The notes below the pieces were generated by a model. That model saw only the letters and a program-made list of their open reading frames with translations. It did no database searches and was not told the DNA's origin. This document shows positions 1-8,429 of a stretch of DNA of 36,160 nt, piece by piece; position 1 is the first letter of the stretch, and each line of letters opens with the position of its first letter. Made by a program: the position numbers and the translations under genes. Origin of the DNA: Holosporaceae bacterium (GTDB lineage: Bacteria; Pseudomonadota; Alphaproteobacteria; UBA3830); the NCBI GenBank assembly GCA_031288225.1, contig JAITRU010000026.1:1-36160 (forward strand), in the 5' to 3' direction.

Positions 1-68
1 GAGATCATCATGCAAAAAATAAAGGTGGTAGAGGCGCGGATCAAGCACAAAGCCGGAGCAAAAAATAA
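1..68 (+). CDS. C-terminal tail of an unidentified upstream gene (partial)
   Basis: The third reading frame is open from the window edge and ends in TAA at 66-68, whose last A is the first base of the next gene's ATG (a TAATG junction). The tail is basic and rich in Gly, Lys and Gln, ending in SRSKK. Such a stop/start overlap is typical of translationally coupled genes, so this is probably the 3' end of a real gene in one operon with the crotonase. About 21 residues are too few to identify the product. The first frame is also open here but runs into the next gene, so this call is tentative. Confidence 0.4.
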   Translation, partial: DHHAKNKGGRGADQAQSRSKK

Positions 69-895
69 TGAACGTTGCTAGGCGGGTAGAACTATCCATT
101 CGGGATTCCATTGCTCTACTGAGACTTAATGACAATGGAAAATTAAATGCTCTTTCCGAGGAATTAGTTAATGAAATATATCAACAGCTGGAAGATATAG
201 AAAAAAAAGCAGCAGTTTTGGTAATTGGCAGCGGTTCTAAAAAAGCCTTTACGGTTGGCGTAGATATTAACGAAATATATTCAAGAACTTTCGAAGGCGC
301 TTGTCTTGATGATTTCATGGATTATCGATGGGAACGCATTTGGCAGATTAAAATACCGGTCATCGCCGCTGTATCCGGCTATGCTCTCGGTGGTGGATTT
401 GAGTTAGCTCTGATGTGCGACATGATAGTGGCATCCTCGAATGCTGTTTTTGGCTTTCCGGAAATCAACATTGGTCTCATGCCAGGCTTGGGAGGCACCC
501 AGATGTTGACTTCAATAGTCGGTCCCAAAATTGCCGGCGAAATTATCATGACCGGAAGATATTTGAAGGCAGAGGAAGCTATGAAGCTAGGAATTGTAAC
601 TTGTGTGGTGAATGAAGAAGTTGGAATCCAACACGAAACTAGATCCGAAGGAAAAGCAGCGGCACAAAAAAAAGACAGAATCGATCCGACGCTGGAAAAA
701 GCGTTGGCGTTGGCCGGGGAAATAGCTGACAAATCTAGCGTAAGCACCCGCTTGATTAAGAAAGCGATCCGTTTGTTCTACGATGCTGGAATCAGCGGTG
801 GTATGAAAGCGGAACGTCAAATGTTTTTGTCGTTGTTTTCCACTAGTGTTAAGGAGCTGAAAGTAAAAGCTTTTCTGGATAAAAAAAAATCGTGA
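68..895 (+). CDS. Enoyl-CoA hydratase/isomerase family (crotonase) protein
   Basis: A 275-residue crotonase-fold enzyme, which would act on a CoA thioester in the cytoplasm, most often adding water to an enoyl-CoA. The oxyanion-hole and first catalytic Glu segment is visible as YALGGGFELALMCD (about residues 102-115). The second catalytic Glu is in FPEINIGLMPGLGGTQ (about 136-151). Both glutamates of the classical hydratases are present, so hydratase activity is plausible; the exact substrate cannot be told. An extra charged stretch of about 23 residues (GIQHETRSEGK onwards, around residues 188-210) sits between the core and the C-terminal helices, where relatives usually run straight on. The ATG overlaps the stop of the preceding frame, suggesting coupling. 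The nearest downstream gene is convergent (rbfA). Confidence 0.85.
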   Translation: MNVARRVELSIRDSIALLRLNDNGKLNALSEELVNEIYQQLEDIEKKAAVLVIGSGSKKAFTVGVDINEIYSRTFEGACLDDFMDYRWERIWQIKIPVIAAVSGYALGGGFELALMCDMIVASSNAVFGFPEINIGLMPGLGGTQMLTSIVGPKIAGEIIMTGRYLKAEEAMKLGIVTCVVNEEVGIQHETRSEGKAAAQKKDRIDPTLEKALALAGEIADKSSVSTRLIKKAIRLFYDAGISGGMKAERQMFLSLFSTSVKELKVKAFLDKKKS

Positions 896-969
896 AATCC
901 AAATTTCGCCATCATCAGTGTGTTTTTTATGACTCAACAAAAGCTTAGAATCTTCTGTAACCGCCTGAT

Positions 970-990
970 AAAAATCGCATCTTTTAGATG
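970..990 (-). terminator. Weak hairpin with T-run after rbfA
   Basis: Read on the - strand, CATCT-AAA-AGATG forms a 5-bp stem (978-990), followed after two bases by ATTTTT. It lies 27-47 bases past the rbfA stop, in the gap between convergent genes, where a terminator for the nusA-infB-rbfA operon is expected. The stem is short, so this is only a candidate. Confidence 0.35.
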
Positions 991-1016
991 GCTAGTTGCC
1001 GGAAAGTTTTTATCTA

Positions 1017-1424
1017 CTATATTTGAGACATAGAGGGTAGCCGTTTTATCAATTGTTCAATCTTTTCTGCTTGCCTAGATGTATTGTCAACAAAAAATTT
1101 AAAATCCGGAATATACCTCAGGTGAATGGTTGCTCCAACGTAGCGCCGAATTTTTTGGGCGTGCCTTTCCAAAAAAAAAACACAATCTTCAGAGGAAATT
1201 GCACCATAAATTCTAGCATCTGAATTACTAATTTCAGCCAGGGACACGGCAAACACTTTTGCATGCTGCAGGCACGGGCTTAGCAACACTTCCGTTAGGG
1301 AGATCATTGAAGAATCAATGAAATAATTATCCACAATGGAATTGTTTAGCAAGAACTCAGATATAGCCTTTTTTATTTCGGTGGCTACACGAAACTGTCT
1401 TGTATTTTTTTTACTAATCTGCAT
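1017..1424 (-). CDS. rbfA: Ribosome-binding factor A
   Basis: A 135-residue protein of the usual RbfA size. It helps mature the 5' end of 16S rRNA in the 30S subunit and supports cold adaptation. The N-terminus (RQFRVATEIKKAISEFLL) matches the family's opening helix, and the segment around IHLRYIPDFKFFVDNTSRQAEKIEQLI is the diagnostic C-terminal part of the KH-like fold. It starts 9 bases after the infB stop, with a modest TAGG ribosome-binding site, and is clearly the last gene of nusA-infB-rbfA. A 10-base homopolymer inside the gene (T run on the coding strand near 1170-1180) is a slippage-prone spot, but the frame is intact. Confidence 0.93.
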   Translation of the reverse strand: MQISKKNTRQFRVATEIKKAISEFLLNNSIVDNYFIDSSMISLTEVLLSPCLQHAKVFAVSLAEISNSDARIYGAISSEDCVFFLERHAQKIRRYVGATIHLRYIPDFKFFVDNTSRQAEKIEQLIKRLPSMSQI

Positions 1425-1433
1425 GTCGTATAC

Positions 1434-3965
1434 CTACAATTGACGAGCTACTTCTTTTAGCTCAAAGCACTCCACAACGTCACCTTCATGAATGTCCTGA
1501 TAATTCTCAAGGGATAGACCACACTCAAAACCTTCTTTCACTTCCTTCACATCGTCTTTTTGCCTGCGAACTGATTTGATTTCTCCGGTATAAACGACAA
1601 CTCCATCCCGCACTAGCCTTGCTTTTGCTCCACGCTTTATGGTCCCTTCTCTCACCATGCAACCGGCAATTTTCCCGATTTTCGATGCATTAAAAACTTT
1701 CCTTATTTCCGCAGATCCAAGAATATTTTCCTCAATATCTGGTACCAATAATCCTGATAGTATGGATTTTATATCATTTGTCAAATCATATATGATGGAA
1801 TAGTACTTTACTTTGATTTTGTCCCGGAATATTTGGTCTCGAGCCTGTATATTTGACCTTACGTTAAACCCAATGATTATGGCATTTGAGGCTTTTGCGA
1901 GGACTACATCACTTTCGGAAATTTCTCCAATGCCAGCATGTAGAACCTTTACTGCCACTTCATCCGTTGATAATTGCTTGAGACTGCTGCAAATGGCCTC
2001 CGAGGATCCCTCTACATCGGCTTTCACTATCACCGAAAGCACACTGCACTTCTCGTCCGCTTCGAACTTAGAAAACATCTGGGAAAACGTGGTGTGGGAA
2101 GAAACAACCCAGGATAACTCTCTTTTTTTACGATCTCTATAGCCGGCAATCTCTCGAGCTCTGGCCTCATTCTCAACAACGACAAAATCACTGCCCGGAA
2201 TGGTGCTTCCACTGAAACCGGCAATTTCTCCAGGCATTCCCGGGGTAAGTTGAAACAAATCCTCCATGCGATCATTTTTGATAGCTCGGACACGACCAAA
2301 AACACTGCCGGAAACGAAAATATCCCCAATCTTCAATGTGCCCTTTTCGATTAAAACCGTCGCCACGGGACCGTAGCCTTTTTCTATTTTTGACTCCACG
2401 ATAATACCTTCTGCTGATCTGTTTGGATTAGCCTTTAGATCTAACATTTCCGCCTGCAGCAAAATAGATTCCTCTAATTTCTCAAGATTGAGTCCAGTTT
2501 TTGCGGAAATCTCAACGTCAATTATTTCACCACCAAAAGATTCGACAACTATATCATGGCTTAATAGAGCCTTACGAACGTTGTCCGGATTAGCGTCGCT
2601 TTTATCAATTTTGTTTATGGCCACCACAACACAAACACCGGCAGCCTTAGCATGATTAATGGCTTCAATGGTTTGGTCCTTTACGCTATCATCTGCCGCA
2701 ACAACCAGAACTACAATATCAGTTACATTTGCTCCCCTAGATCTCATTTCCGTAAATGCCGCATGTCCAGGAGTATCAATGAATGTGATTTTTCTACCAT
2801 CTTTCATAGTTACCTGGTAGGCGCCAATACCCTGGGTAATACCACCTGTTTCGTGAATTGCAACATCTGTCTTGCGAAGAGCGTCCAGTAGAGACGTTTT
2901 TCCGTGATCCACGTGACCCATAATTGTGACTATGGGTGGGCGTATCTGCAATTCATGCTCATGGTCTTCCTTTTTTAGTCCTATTTCGACATCTCCCTCG
3001 CTAACTTTGCTAGCTTTGTGCCCAAATTCCATCACTACGATTTCCGCCGTATCAGAATCTATTACGTGGTTGGCCGTAACCATCACGCCGAGTTTCATGA
3101 GAGTTTTTACTACCTCTCCGACGCGCACAGCCATCCGGCTTGCCAATTCTTGTACGCTAATGGTTTCCGGCAGGATCACGTCCTTTATTATTTTAGAAAC
3201 CTCTGCTCCTGTAGTGGATAATTTATTCTTTTGTTTAGCCCTCTTTATGGAAGTTAGAGAACGACTTCTTTCGCCAACTTCATCAAGGGCGTTGTATATG
3301 GAAACCCGTTCAGATCCTGAAGCATATTTATTCTTCAATTCTTTTATATCTTTTTTTACCGGCACAACTTTTTTTGTGGTAGGAGATTTTGAGAATGCTG
3401 CGTCGTCATCATCGAAATCCGTATCCTCCCGGGATGATTTATGTGAGGAATAGTGCGAGCGCGAAAAACCCGGCGCACCAGTTGTCGTGGTCGTGCCTTT
3501 TTCCGAATCACCGTGATTTAGAGTTTTTTCGGAAACCTCGGTAACATTCCGAGTTTCAGGCACACCTTCTTCTCTTTCTCTAGCTCTTTCTTCAGTTTCT
3601 TTCTGCTTCAGGTGCTCACGCTTTTCCATTTCTTTCCTTAAACGCTCAACCTGTTCTTTTTCCTCCCTAATAGCATCCTGGATAACCTTAATCCTAGTTT
3701 CCATTTCCTGAGTAGTTAATAGGTTGTTTTTCGTGCCTCTTTCATCGCCAATGTCAGATGTGCCGTAGGCAGCGGTGCCATGCCTTGATTCGCTATTCGG
3801 TTTGGATGTAATTGCCTGCGTCCGTTTCTTTTTGACTTCCACAACTACTACTTTGCTTTTTCCATGTGAAAAACTCTGCCGTACTTTCGTATCACCACCA
3901 TCGACGGAAGTTTTTACGCTACCAGGACGAGACAAACTCAGTGTACCTTTTTTTTGTTCTGTCAT
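1434..3965 (-). CDS. infB: Translation initiation factor IF-2
   Basis: An 843-residue GTPase that places fMet-tRNA on the 30S subunit and promotes subunit joining. The N-terminal third is a charged low-complexity and coiled-coil linker; the opening ([18 protein letters not shown], then [20 protein letters not shown]) is the typical alphaproteobacterial IF2 start. The G domain begins near residue 350 with GHVDHGKT, followed by [23 protein letters not shown] and SAKTG. Beta-barrel and C-terminal fMet-binding domains follow. The start at 3965 is preferred over an ATG nine codons upstream because it has AGGGA eight bases ahead and matches family N-termini. The nusA stop lies 34 bases upstream. 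The ylxR gene that often sits between them is absent. Confidence 0.96.
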   Translation of the reverse strand: MTEQKKGTLSLSRPGSVKTSVDGGDTKVRQSFSHGKSKVVVVEVKKKRTQAITSKPNSESRHGTAAYGTSDIGDERGTKNNLLTTQEMETRIKVIQDAIREEKEQVERLRKEMEKREHLKQKETEERAREREEGVPETRNVTEVSEKTLNHGDSEKGTTTTTGAPGFSRSHYSSHKSSREDTDFDDDDAAFSKSPTTKKVVPVKKDIKELKNKYASGSERVSIYNALDEVGERSRSLTSIKRAKQKNKLSTTGAEVSKIIKDVILPETISVQELASRMAVRVGEVVKTLMKLGVMVTANHVIDSDTAEIVVMEFGHKASKVSEGDVEIGLKKEDHEHELQIRPPIVTIMGHVDHGKTSLLDALRKTDVAIHETGGITQGIGAYQVTMKDGRKITFIDTPGHAAFTEMRSRGANVTDIVVLVVAADDSVKDQTIEAINHAKAAGVCVVVAINKIDKSDANPDNVRKALLSHDIVVESFGGEIIDVEISAKTGLNLEKLEESILLQAEMLDLKANPNRSAEGIIVESKIEKGYGPVATVLIEKGTLKIGDIFVSGSVFGRVRAIKNDRMEDLFQLTPGMPGEIAGFSGSTIPGSDFVVVENEARAREIAGYRDRKKRELSWVVSSHTTFSQMFSKFEADEKCSVLSVIVKADVEGSSEAICSSLKQLSTDEVAVKVLHAGIGEISESDVVLAKASNAIIIGFNVRSNIQARDQIFRDKIKVKYYSIIYDLTNDIKSILSGLLVPDIEENILGSAEIRKVFNASKIGKIAGCMVREGTIKRGAKARLVRDGVVVYTGEIKSVRRQKDDVKEVKEGFECGLSLENYQDIHEGDVVECFELKEVARQL

Positions 3966-3999
3966 ATAAAAAATCCCTATAAAATCATTCATGAATAAT

Positions 4000-5508
4000 T
4001 TATTCGAACCAATGTGCTCTTGATTTCATGATGACTTCATTTGCTAAATTCTGGTCCATACCAGGCAATATTTCCAGCAACTCATCTGCACACAGATCTG
4101 CCAACTCGTCCAACTTCAAAACATTTTTTTCGGCCAATGCCAAAATCATATCATTCGTCAAAAGATCAAGAGCTATAATCTTTTTATCGACCTTCATGCT
4201 TTTTATTTTTTTAGCAAATTCGTCCTTTTTGCGTTGAATATAGTCCCTAGCACGGGAAATAAGTTCCTGGGCGACATCTTCATCAAATCCATTTATGGAC
4301 GCCAATTCCTCCCCTGGACAATTTGACAACTCTTCCACCGTTTCAAAACCTTCTGTCACGAGCAAATGAGCAATAACTTCATCGCAGTCCAGTGCTTCCA
4401 TAAATGTTTGAGAATGCTGATGATATTCCTTATTTCTCTGTTCAATGGCAAACGTTTCGGATACAACAGTAACACTACACCCTATGAGAATGGATGCTAG
4501 TCGGACATTTTGTCCTCTTCTGCCAATGGCCAAACTCAGCTGATTGTCCGGCGCCAGCACTTCAAACCTTCTATTTTCTTCGTCCATTACGACTCTGGTA
4601 ACTTCGGCGGGAGCTAGGGCATTCACGGCAAAGGTTGGCAAATCATCGGACCACAGAATAATGTCGATTTTTTCTCCCTGCAATTCCTGGATAATTGACT
4701 GAACCCTATTGCCCCTTACACCAACACAGGCTCCTATGGGATCTATGTTCATGTCCGCCGAATACACTGCAATCTTTGCGCGACTTCCCGGATCCCGGGC
4801 TACCGCCTTTATCTCGATAACTCCGTCATAAATCTCCGGAACTTCTTGCATGGAAAGCTTGGCTAAAAATTGAGGATGCGTTCGTGATAAAAATATTTGA
4901 TGCCCCTTAGTTTCACGAGAAACTTCGTATATGTATGCCCTTATTCGGTCTCCGGTCCGGTAATTTTCCTTGGGGATCAGCTGATCCTTCTTTATGACTG
5001 CTTCTGTTTTTCCAATGTCTACTACTACGTAGCTGTACTCTACGCGCTTTACAATGCCACTTACTATCTCACCAACTCTATTCTTGAACTCTTCGTACTG
5101 CTTCTCCAGCTCCGCTTCGGTGATTTTTTGAATTATTATTTGGCGGCCAACTTGAGCTGCAACTCTGCCAAAATTTACGGGCGGCAATTTGGTGCTTAGG
5201 ATTTGATCAATAATCGCATCAGGATCGATTTTTTTAGCATCCTCCAAAGAAATATCCGTAAATTCATTCTCAACAATTTCCTTGACGGTCAAGCATTTGA
5301 GTATGGACACTTCTCCGCTTTTGCGATCGATGGTAACGCGAATGTCGTGTTCATGACCATACTTGGACCTGGCAGCTTTCTGGATGGCTCCTTCCATAGC
5401 TTCCAGTATTTTTTCTTTCTCCAATCCCTTTTCGCGGGCAACGGCTTCCGCAATCTGCAGCAATTCAGGTCCATAAAATTTGGAATCAGTCCACAAAGAC
5501 ATAGACAT
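4000..5508 (-). CDS. nusA: Transcription termination/antitermination factor NusA
   Basis: About 502 residues. NusA binds RNA polymerase and nascent RNA and modulates pausing, termination and antitermination. The N-terminal polymerase-binding domain (LLQIAEAVAREKGLEKEKILEAM) is followed by S1 (about residues 140-210) and two KH domains, including CVGVRGNRVQSIIQEL and AIGRRGQNVRLAS. The C-terminus carries two acidic repeats (VTEGFETVEELSNC and later LDELADLCADELLEI), as in other proteobacteria. The open frame extends 31 codons further, but the ATG at 5508 has AAGGA ten bases upstream (5519-5523) and aligns with family N-termini; a second ATG two codons later is also possible. It heads the nusA-infB-rbfA unit; rimP, its usual upstream partner, is missing. 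Confidence 0.95.
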   Translation of the reverse strand: MSMSLWTDSKFYGPELLQIAEAVAREKGLEKEKILEAMEGAIQKAARSKYGHEHDIRVTIDRKSGEVSILKCLTVKEIVENEFTDISLEDAKKIDPDAIIDQILSTKLPPVNFGRVAAQVGRQIIIQKITEAELEKQYEEFKNRVGEIVSGIVKRVEYSYVVVDIGKTEAVIKKDQLIPKENYRTGDRIRAYIYEVSRETKGHQIFLSRTHPQFLAKLSMQEVPEIYDGVIEIKAVARDPGSRAKIAVYSADMNIDPIGACVGVRGNRVQSIIQELQGEKIDIILWSDDLPTFAVNALAPAEVTRVVMDEENRRFEVLAPDNQLSLAIGRRGQNVRLASILIGCSVTVVSETFAIEQRNKEYHQHSQTFMEALDCDEVIAHLLVTEGFETVEELSNCPGEELASINGFDEDVAQELISRARDYIQRKKDEFAKKIKSMKVDKKIIALDLLTNDMILALAEKNVLKLDELADLCADELLEILPGMDQNLANEVIMKSRAHWFE

Positions 5509-5633
5509 AATTTGTGTATCCTTACATACTAATAAAATACGCCTAATGCACAATCCAGCAAAAACCAGATAATGCTGCCATAGGCTATACACCAGGCACA
5601 ATTAGCGCAAATCACTCCCACCGCCGGCCTTTT

Positions 5634-6007
5634 TTATATCTTCACAAGAAAACGGCTCTCGATGGCGCCATTATTATTACATTCTTCCTTCAAATAGACA
5701 ATGACACCGTTAATATTTTGTTCTATCTTCACCAATTTCCATGAAAATCTACTTTTTTTCGTCGATTGGTGTAATTAATCCAGGGCTCTTGGCTAGCATT
5801 TCCTTGTTTTTAACAACCAATTTAGTCAAAATCTTAAAAAGATCCTTGTCCTTGGATTATCATACCACCATTCAGATTCTTTCAAATGCATAGGAAAGCT
5901 CGTTCTCTAGGCCATTAAATTTCTCGCTAGCCTTCTTCAGGTGAAGCTCAAAAAGTTCGATTCCACTTATGTGTGGCTCTTGCCTCTGGCGAATTCATTT
6001 TTTCCAT
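5634..6007 (-). pseudogene. Decayed protein-coding gene of unknown identity
   Basis: The 745 bases between the nusA start and the next gene hold no intact frame but look like broken coding sequence on the - strand. An ATG at 6007 begins MEKMNSPEARATHKWNRTF. A shifted frame then reads SGIELFELHLKKASEKF and on to LSYAFERI, ending at a stop. After three stops within five codons the same frame resumes as KDKDLFKILTKLVVKNKEML to LITPIDEKK, then a stop. A further one-base shift gives WKLVKIEQNINGVIVYLKEE to FLVKI with the final stop at 5634. Amphipathic, charged stretches and successive short frames suggest one small gene with several disabling mutations. It occupies the usual place of rimP, but I see no RimP motifs. 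Function unknown. Confidence 0.4.
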
Positions 6008-6012
6008 GAAAA

Positions 6013-6030
6013 ACACGATAATGATCGTGT
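6013..6030. repeat. Perfect 7-bp inverted repeat
   Basis: ACACGAT-AATG-ATCGTGT is a perfect 7-bp stem with a 4-base loop, six bases upstream of the ATG of the decayed - strand gene at 6007. No T-run follows. It could be a leader hairpin or an operator of the lost gene. Confidence 0.35.
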
Positions 6031-6126
6031 CCGCTTATGGCCAGGCCATGGGTAAAATTATTGCAATATTCCATATTCTACTCTACAGGACAGAAGTTAA
6101 GCCAATTTTCAGTGACCAATCGTAAT

Positions 6127-6165
6127 CAAGGACCTCAATTACTCAAAAAAACCTTGTTTTTTTTT
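6127..6165 (+). terminator. Terminator-like hairpin with nine Ts upstream of the methyltransferase
   Basis: CAAGG (6127-6131) can pair with CCTTG (6152-6156), immediately followed by nine Ts. A nested alternative pairs AAAAAAAC with GTTTTTTT around a CTT loop. No + strand gene precedes it, so it may be a leader attenuator for the gene starting at 6254, or the remains of a lost gene's end. The loop is long (20 bases) and the stem short. Confidence 0.3.
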
Positions 6166-6253
6166 ATCTAGAGGTTAACATGTACATTAAGAGTTTATGC
6201 GAAGTCATGGTGGCGAAAACATTTGTTCTACAATGTGGGAGTATATTGGATTC

Positions 6254-7561
6254 ATGCAATTAAAATCTGTGAGGTGCCTCTTCTTGGCAGGGATGTTGTT
6301 GTTGCTGTGTTTCCCAGCAAAGGGTAGTGAGTCAGCGACCGATGCGAACAATCAAGCTCCGGAATTGTCTTCTCCGACAAGTGTCCATGAGGCAGTTGAA
6401 GATGGTGTTGAGGAAAGCGATATCGATGTCGATGATGATGATGTGGATGATTATCCTGCGCAGGAAAATGATGTTACAGCACCTACGGCAAATTCCAGCG
6501 TTCAGTCGGAAGATTCGGAACATGTCGTGCTGGACAATCCTGCATCGAAGGTAGTACATTACTCGGCATCTAGTGTCCCTAATGTATCTGAAACAGTCGC
6601 TGGTAATGCACTGGAACCGGCGCCCGCCTATTGTAGAATAGTGCCCGTTGCCGGCTGGAGCCGCCACTATGGAGATTCCGCCCGTTCAGTATCCCAATGG
6701 TTCCGCTGGTGGAAGTATTTGCATATCAAAAGTCCTGTGCTAATGCATTGGATAGATGGCTTGGTTATACGTATTCATCCCAACAATGAAATCAACAGAG
6801 CCCTTTTTGTGCGCGGCATATATGATCCCAATCCTCTGGTTGTGCTTGGTAAATTGATGCCATCTTCCGGAGGGATATTCATCGATGCCGGTGCAGATAA
6901 TGGGTACTTTTCTTTGCTGATCAGTAGAAATGTTGGGAATGATGGCAGCGTTTATGCCCTGGAGCCCAGTTCCAGGGGATTTGGTAGATTGATGGATAAT
7001 ATCAAACTCAATCACCTGGAAAACACAATTCATGCCCATAGATTAGCTGTTTCCGATAAGACCGGAATGGCGAAATTAAAGATTGCTGGTGAAGAGAGGA
7101 ATGCCCTTAATACCCTTGGAAATGAGTTCGGCTCAAAGGGAATAGAAAATGCTGGAATTGAAGACGTGCCAACCGTTAGCATTGATGAATTTGTAGATTA
7201 CAATCGTTTGCCACGGGTGGATTGCCTAAAGTTGGACATCGAAGGAAGTGAGTTGAAGGCTTTGATCGGAGCTCATCGAACTATCGCAAAATATCATCCG
7301 GCAATTATGTTGGGTATAAACGAAAATGCTCTGAAAGCCAATGAATCTAATCGCGATGAACTTCAGAGGGTTATTACCGAACTTGGCTATGTCATCTATA
7401 AACTTGTTGAGTCTCCAAAATTTGCGCTGCAATTGGTTGATGATTTTGCAAAGGAAAAAGCCAATGTTGTATTTTGCCTACCACAAGGAATGGCGCCTCC
7501 GGCATTGCCACAGCCAGAGGAAAAATCGTTTGGTTCCGTTGTACAGGAATTTTTTCACTAG
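6254..7561 (+). CDS. Exported FkbM-family SAM-dependent methyltransferase
   Basis: About 435 residues. The second half is an FkbM-type methyltransferase fold: SAM-binding motif FIDAGADNGYFS (about 209-220), an acidic strand end ALEPSS (235-240), and VDCLKLDIEGSELKAL (322-337), the family's hallmark. The N-terminus is a convincing signal peptide (MQLKSVRCLFLAGMLLLLCF, then PAKGS). It is followed by about 100 residues of polar, very acidic linker, including DIDVDDDDVDD near residue 56, and the C-terminus is proline-rich. An ATG 19 codons earlier (6197) is in frame, but starting at 6254 puts the signal peptide at the true N-terminus; GGGAG lies 12 bases ahead. SAM is not normally available in the periplasm, so an exported enzyme could act in a host cell; that is inference. 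Substrate (sugar or peptide O-methylation) unknown. Confidence 0.75.
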   Translation: MQLKSVRCLFLAGMLLLLCFPAKGSESATDANNQAPELSSPTSVHEAVEDGVEESDIDVDDDDVDDYPAQENDVTAPTANSSVQSEDSEHVVLDNPASKVVHYSASSVPNVSETVAGNALEPAPAYCRIVPVAGWSRHYGDSARSVSQWFRWWKYLHIKSPVLMHWIDGLVIRIHPNNEINRALFVRGIYDPNPLVVLGKLMPSSGGIFIDAGADNGYFSLLISRNVGNDGSVYALEPSSRGFGRLMDNIKLNHLENTIHAHRLAVSDKTGMAKLKIAGEERNALNTLGNEFGSKGIENAGIEDVPTVSIDEFVDYNRLPRVDCLKLDIEGSELKALIGAHRTIAKYHPAIMLGINENALKANESNRDELQRVITELGYVIYKLVESPKFALQLVDDFAKEKANVVFCLPQGMAPPALPQPEEKSFGSVVQEFFH

Positions 7562-7702
7562 GTGCCGTAGTTTTTGTTTGATGAGCATCGATGGAATCGG
7601 CTGAAATTGCTGATTATTGAGGCGGTTAGTTGTTGCGGGTTGTTTCGTTGAGGTTTTTCCATCAAGAAAAAAAACAAGCACAGTAGCATACGTTGTTGGA
7701 TT

Positions 7703-8401
7703 TTGACATATATTAAGAATGGCCTGCGGGCTTTTGTAAAAAAAATTGGCGGTTCCGATTTATTCTTGCCACTGGTTTCTCGGGTAATGGTTTTCCTAAT
7801 GCGGTTGTCGTTTTACACAACCCGCTGGACCGTCGTAAATGAGGATCCAGTCGATGCCTATCTTCAAGCTGCTAAGCCGTTCATCGCTTGTTTGTGGCAC
7901 GATAGATTGATGCTGGCGCCGTGCATTTGGAAGTGGAAGCAACCGCTGCATGTGCTGGCATCTCCGCACCGAGACGGAAGATTAATTGCAAAGATTGTGG
8001 AATCATTTTCGATGCCGGCGATTTTTGGTTCGACGGGGAATGGTGTCTCAGCCGCCAAGGAGATAGTCCGATTACTGCGAGGTGGTAAGTATGTGGCTAT
8101 TATTCCGGATGGTCCCCGGGGCCCGCGTCATAAACCAGCACCCGGTGTTATCGCCATCGCAAAACTCGCCAAAGTAGATATAATTATGCTTAGTTTTTGC
8201 GTAAAAAGATATTACAGATTTAATTCCTGGGATAGATTCATTTTTTCCTATCCCTTTAATCGGGGAGCCATTGTTTATGGTAAGCCAATTAGCTTTGATG
8301 AGTTAATTGGCATGGATGAAAACGCTGCACTGGAATTGTTAAAAAATAGGATCGATGAAGCTTCGGAAAAAGCTCGTAAAATCATAAATGAAGTCGGTTA
8401 A
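7703..8401 (+). CDS. DUF374 lysophospholipid/lipid A-type acyltransferase family protein
   Basis: A 232-residue membrane-associated acyltransferase of the DUF374 family, found next to lipid A and Kdo genes in alphaproteobacteria. Conserved pieces are CLWHDRLMLAP (His-x3-x motif region, about residues 63-73), SPHRDGRLIAKI (about 88-99), GSTGNGVSAAKE and IPDGPRGPRHKPAPGVI (about 132-148). It probably transfers a fatty acyl chain during outer-membrane lipid synthesis at the inner membrane; the precise acceptor is not known. The only usable start is TTG at 7703 with a poor ribosome-binding site, so the start is uncertain. It lies 28 bases before waaA, in the order seen in related genomes, which supports the envelope role. 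Confidence 0.82.
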   Translation: MTYIKNGLRAFVKKIGGSDLFLPLVSRVMVFLMRLSFYTTRWTVVNEDPVDAYLQAAKPFIACLWHDRLMLAPCIWKWKQPLHVLASPHRDGRLIAKIVESFSMPAIFGSTGNGVSAAKEIVRLLRGGKYVAIIPDGPRGPRHKPAPGVIAIAKLAKVDIIMLSFCVKRYYRFNSWDRFIFSYPFNRGAIVYGKPISFDELIGMDENAALELLKNRIDEASEKARKIINEVG

Positions 8402-8429
8402 TGGAGAAGAGTAATATGGAGACGAATCT

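Noticed and set aside
2030-2329. Extra genes overlapping infB, atp and dnaE in other frames
   Set aside because: They lie wholly inside well-conserved genes, have no ribosome-binding sites or recognisable motifs, and look like chance open frames.
4000-5601. NusA starting at 5601 (533 residues)
   Set aside because: The extra 31 residues do not resemble NusA N-termini, and the ATG at 5508 has a good ribosome-binding site.
5634-6007. A decayed rimP
   Set aside because: Position fits, but none of the recoverable peptides shows RimP features; left as unknown.
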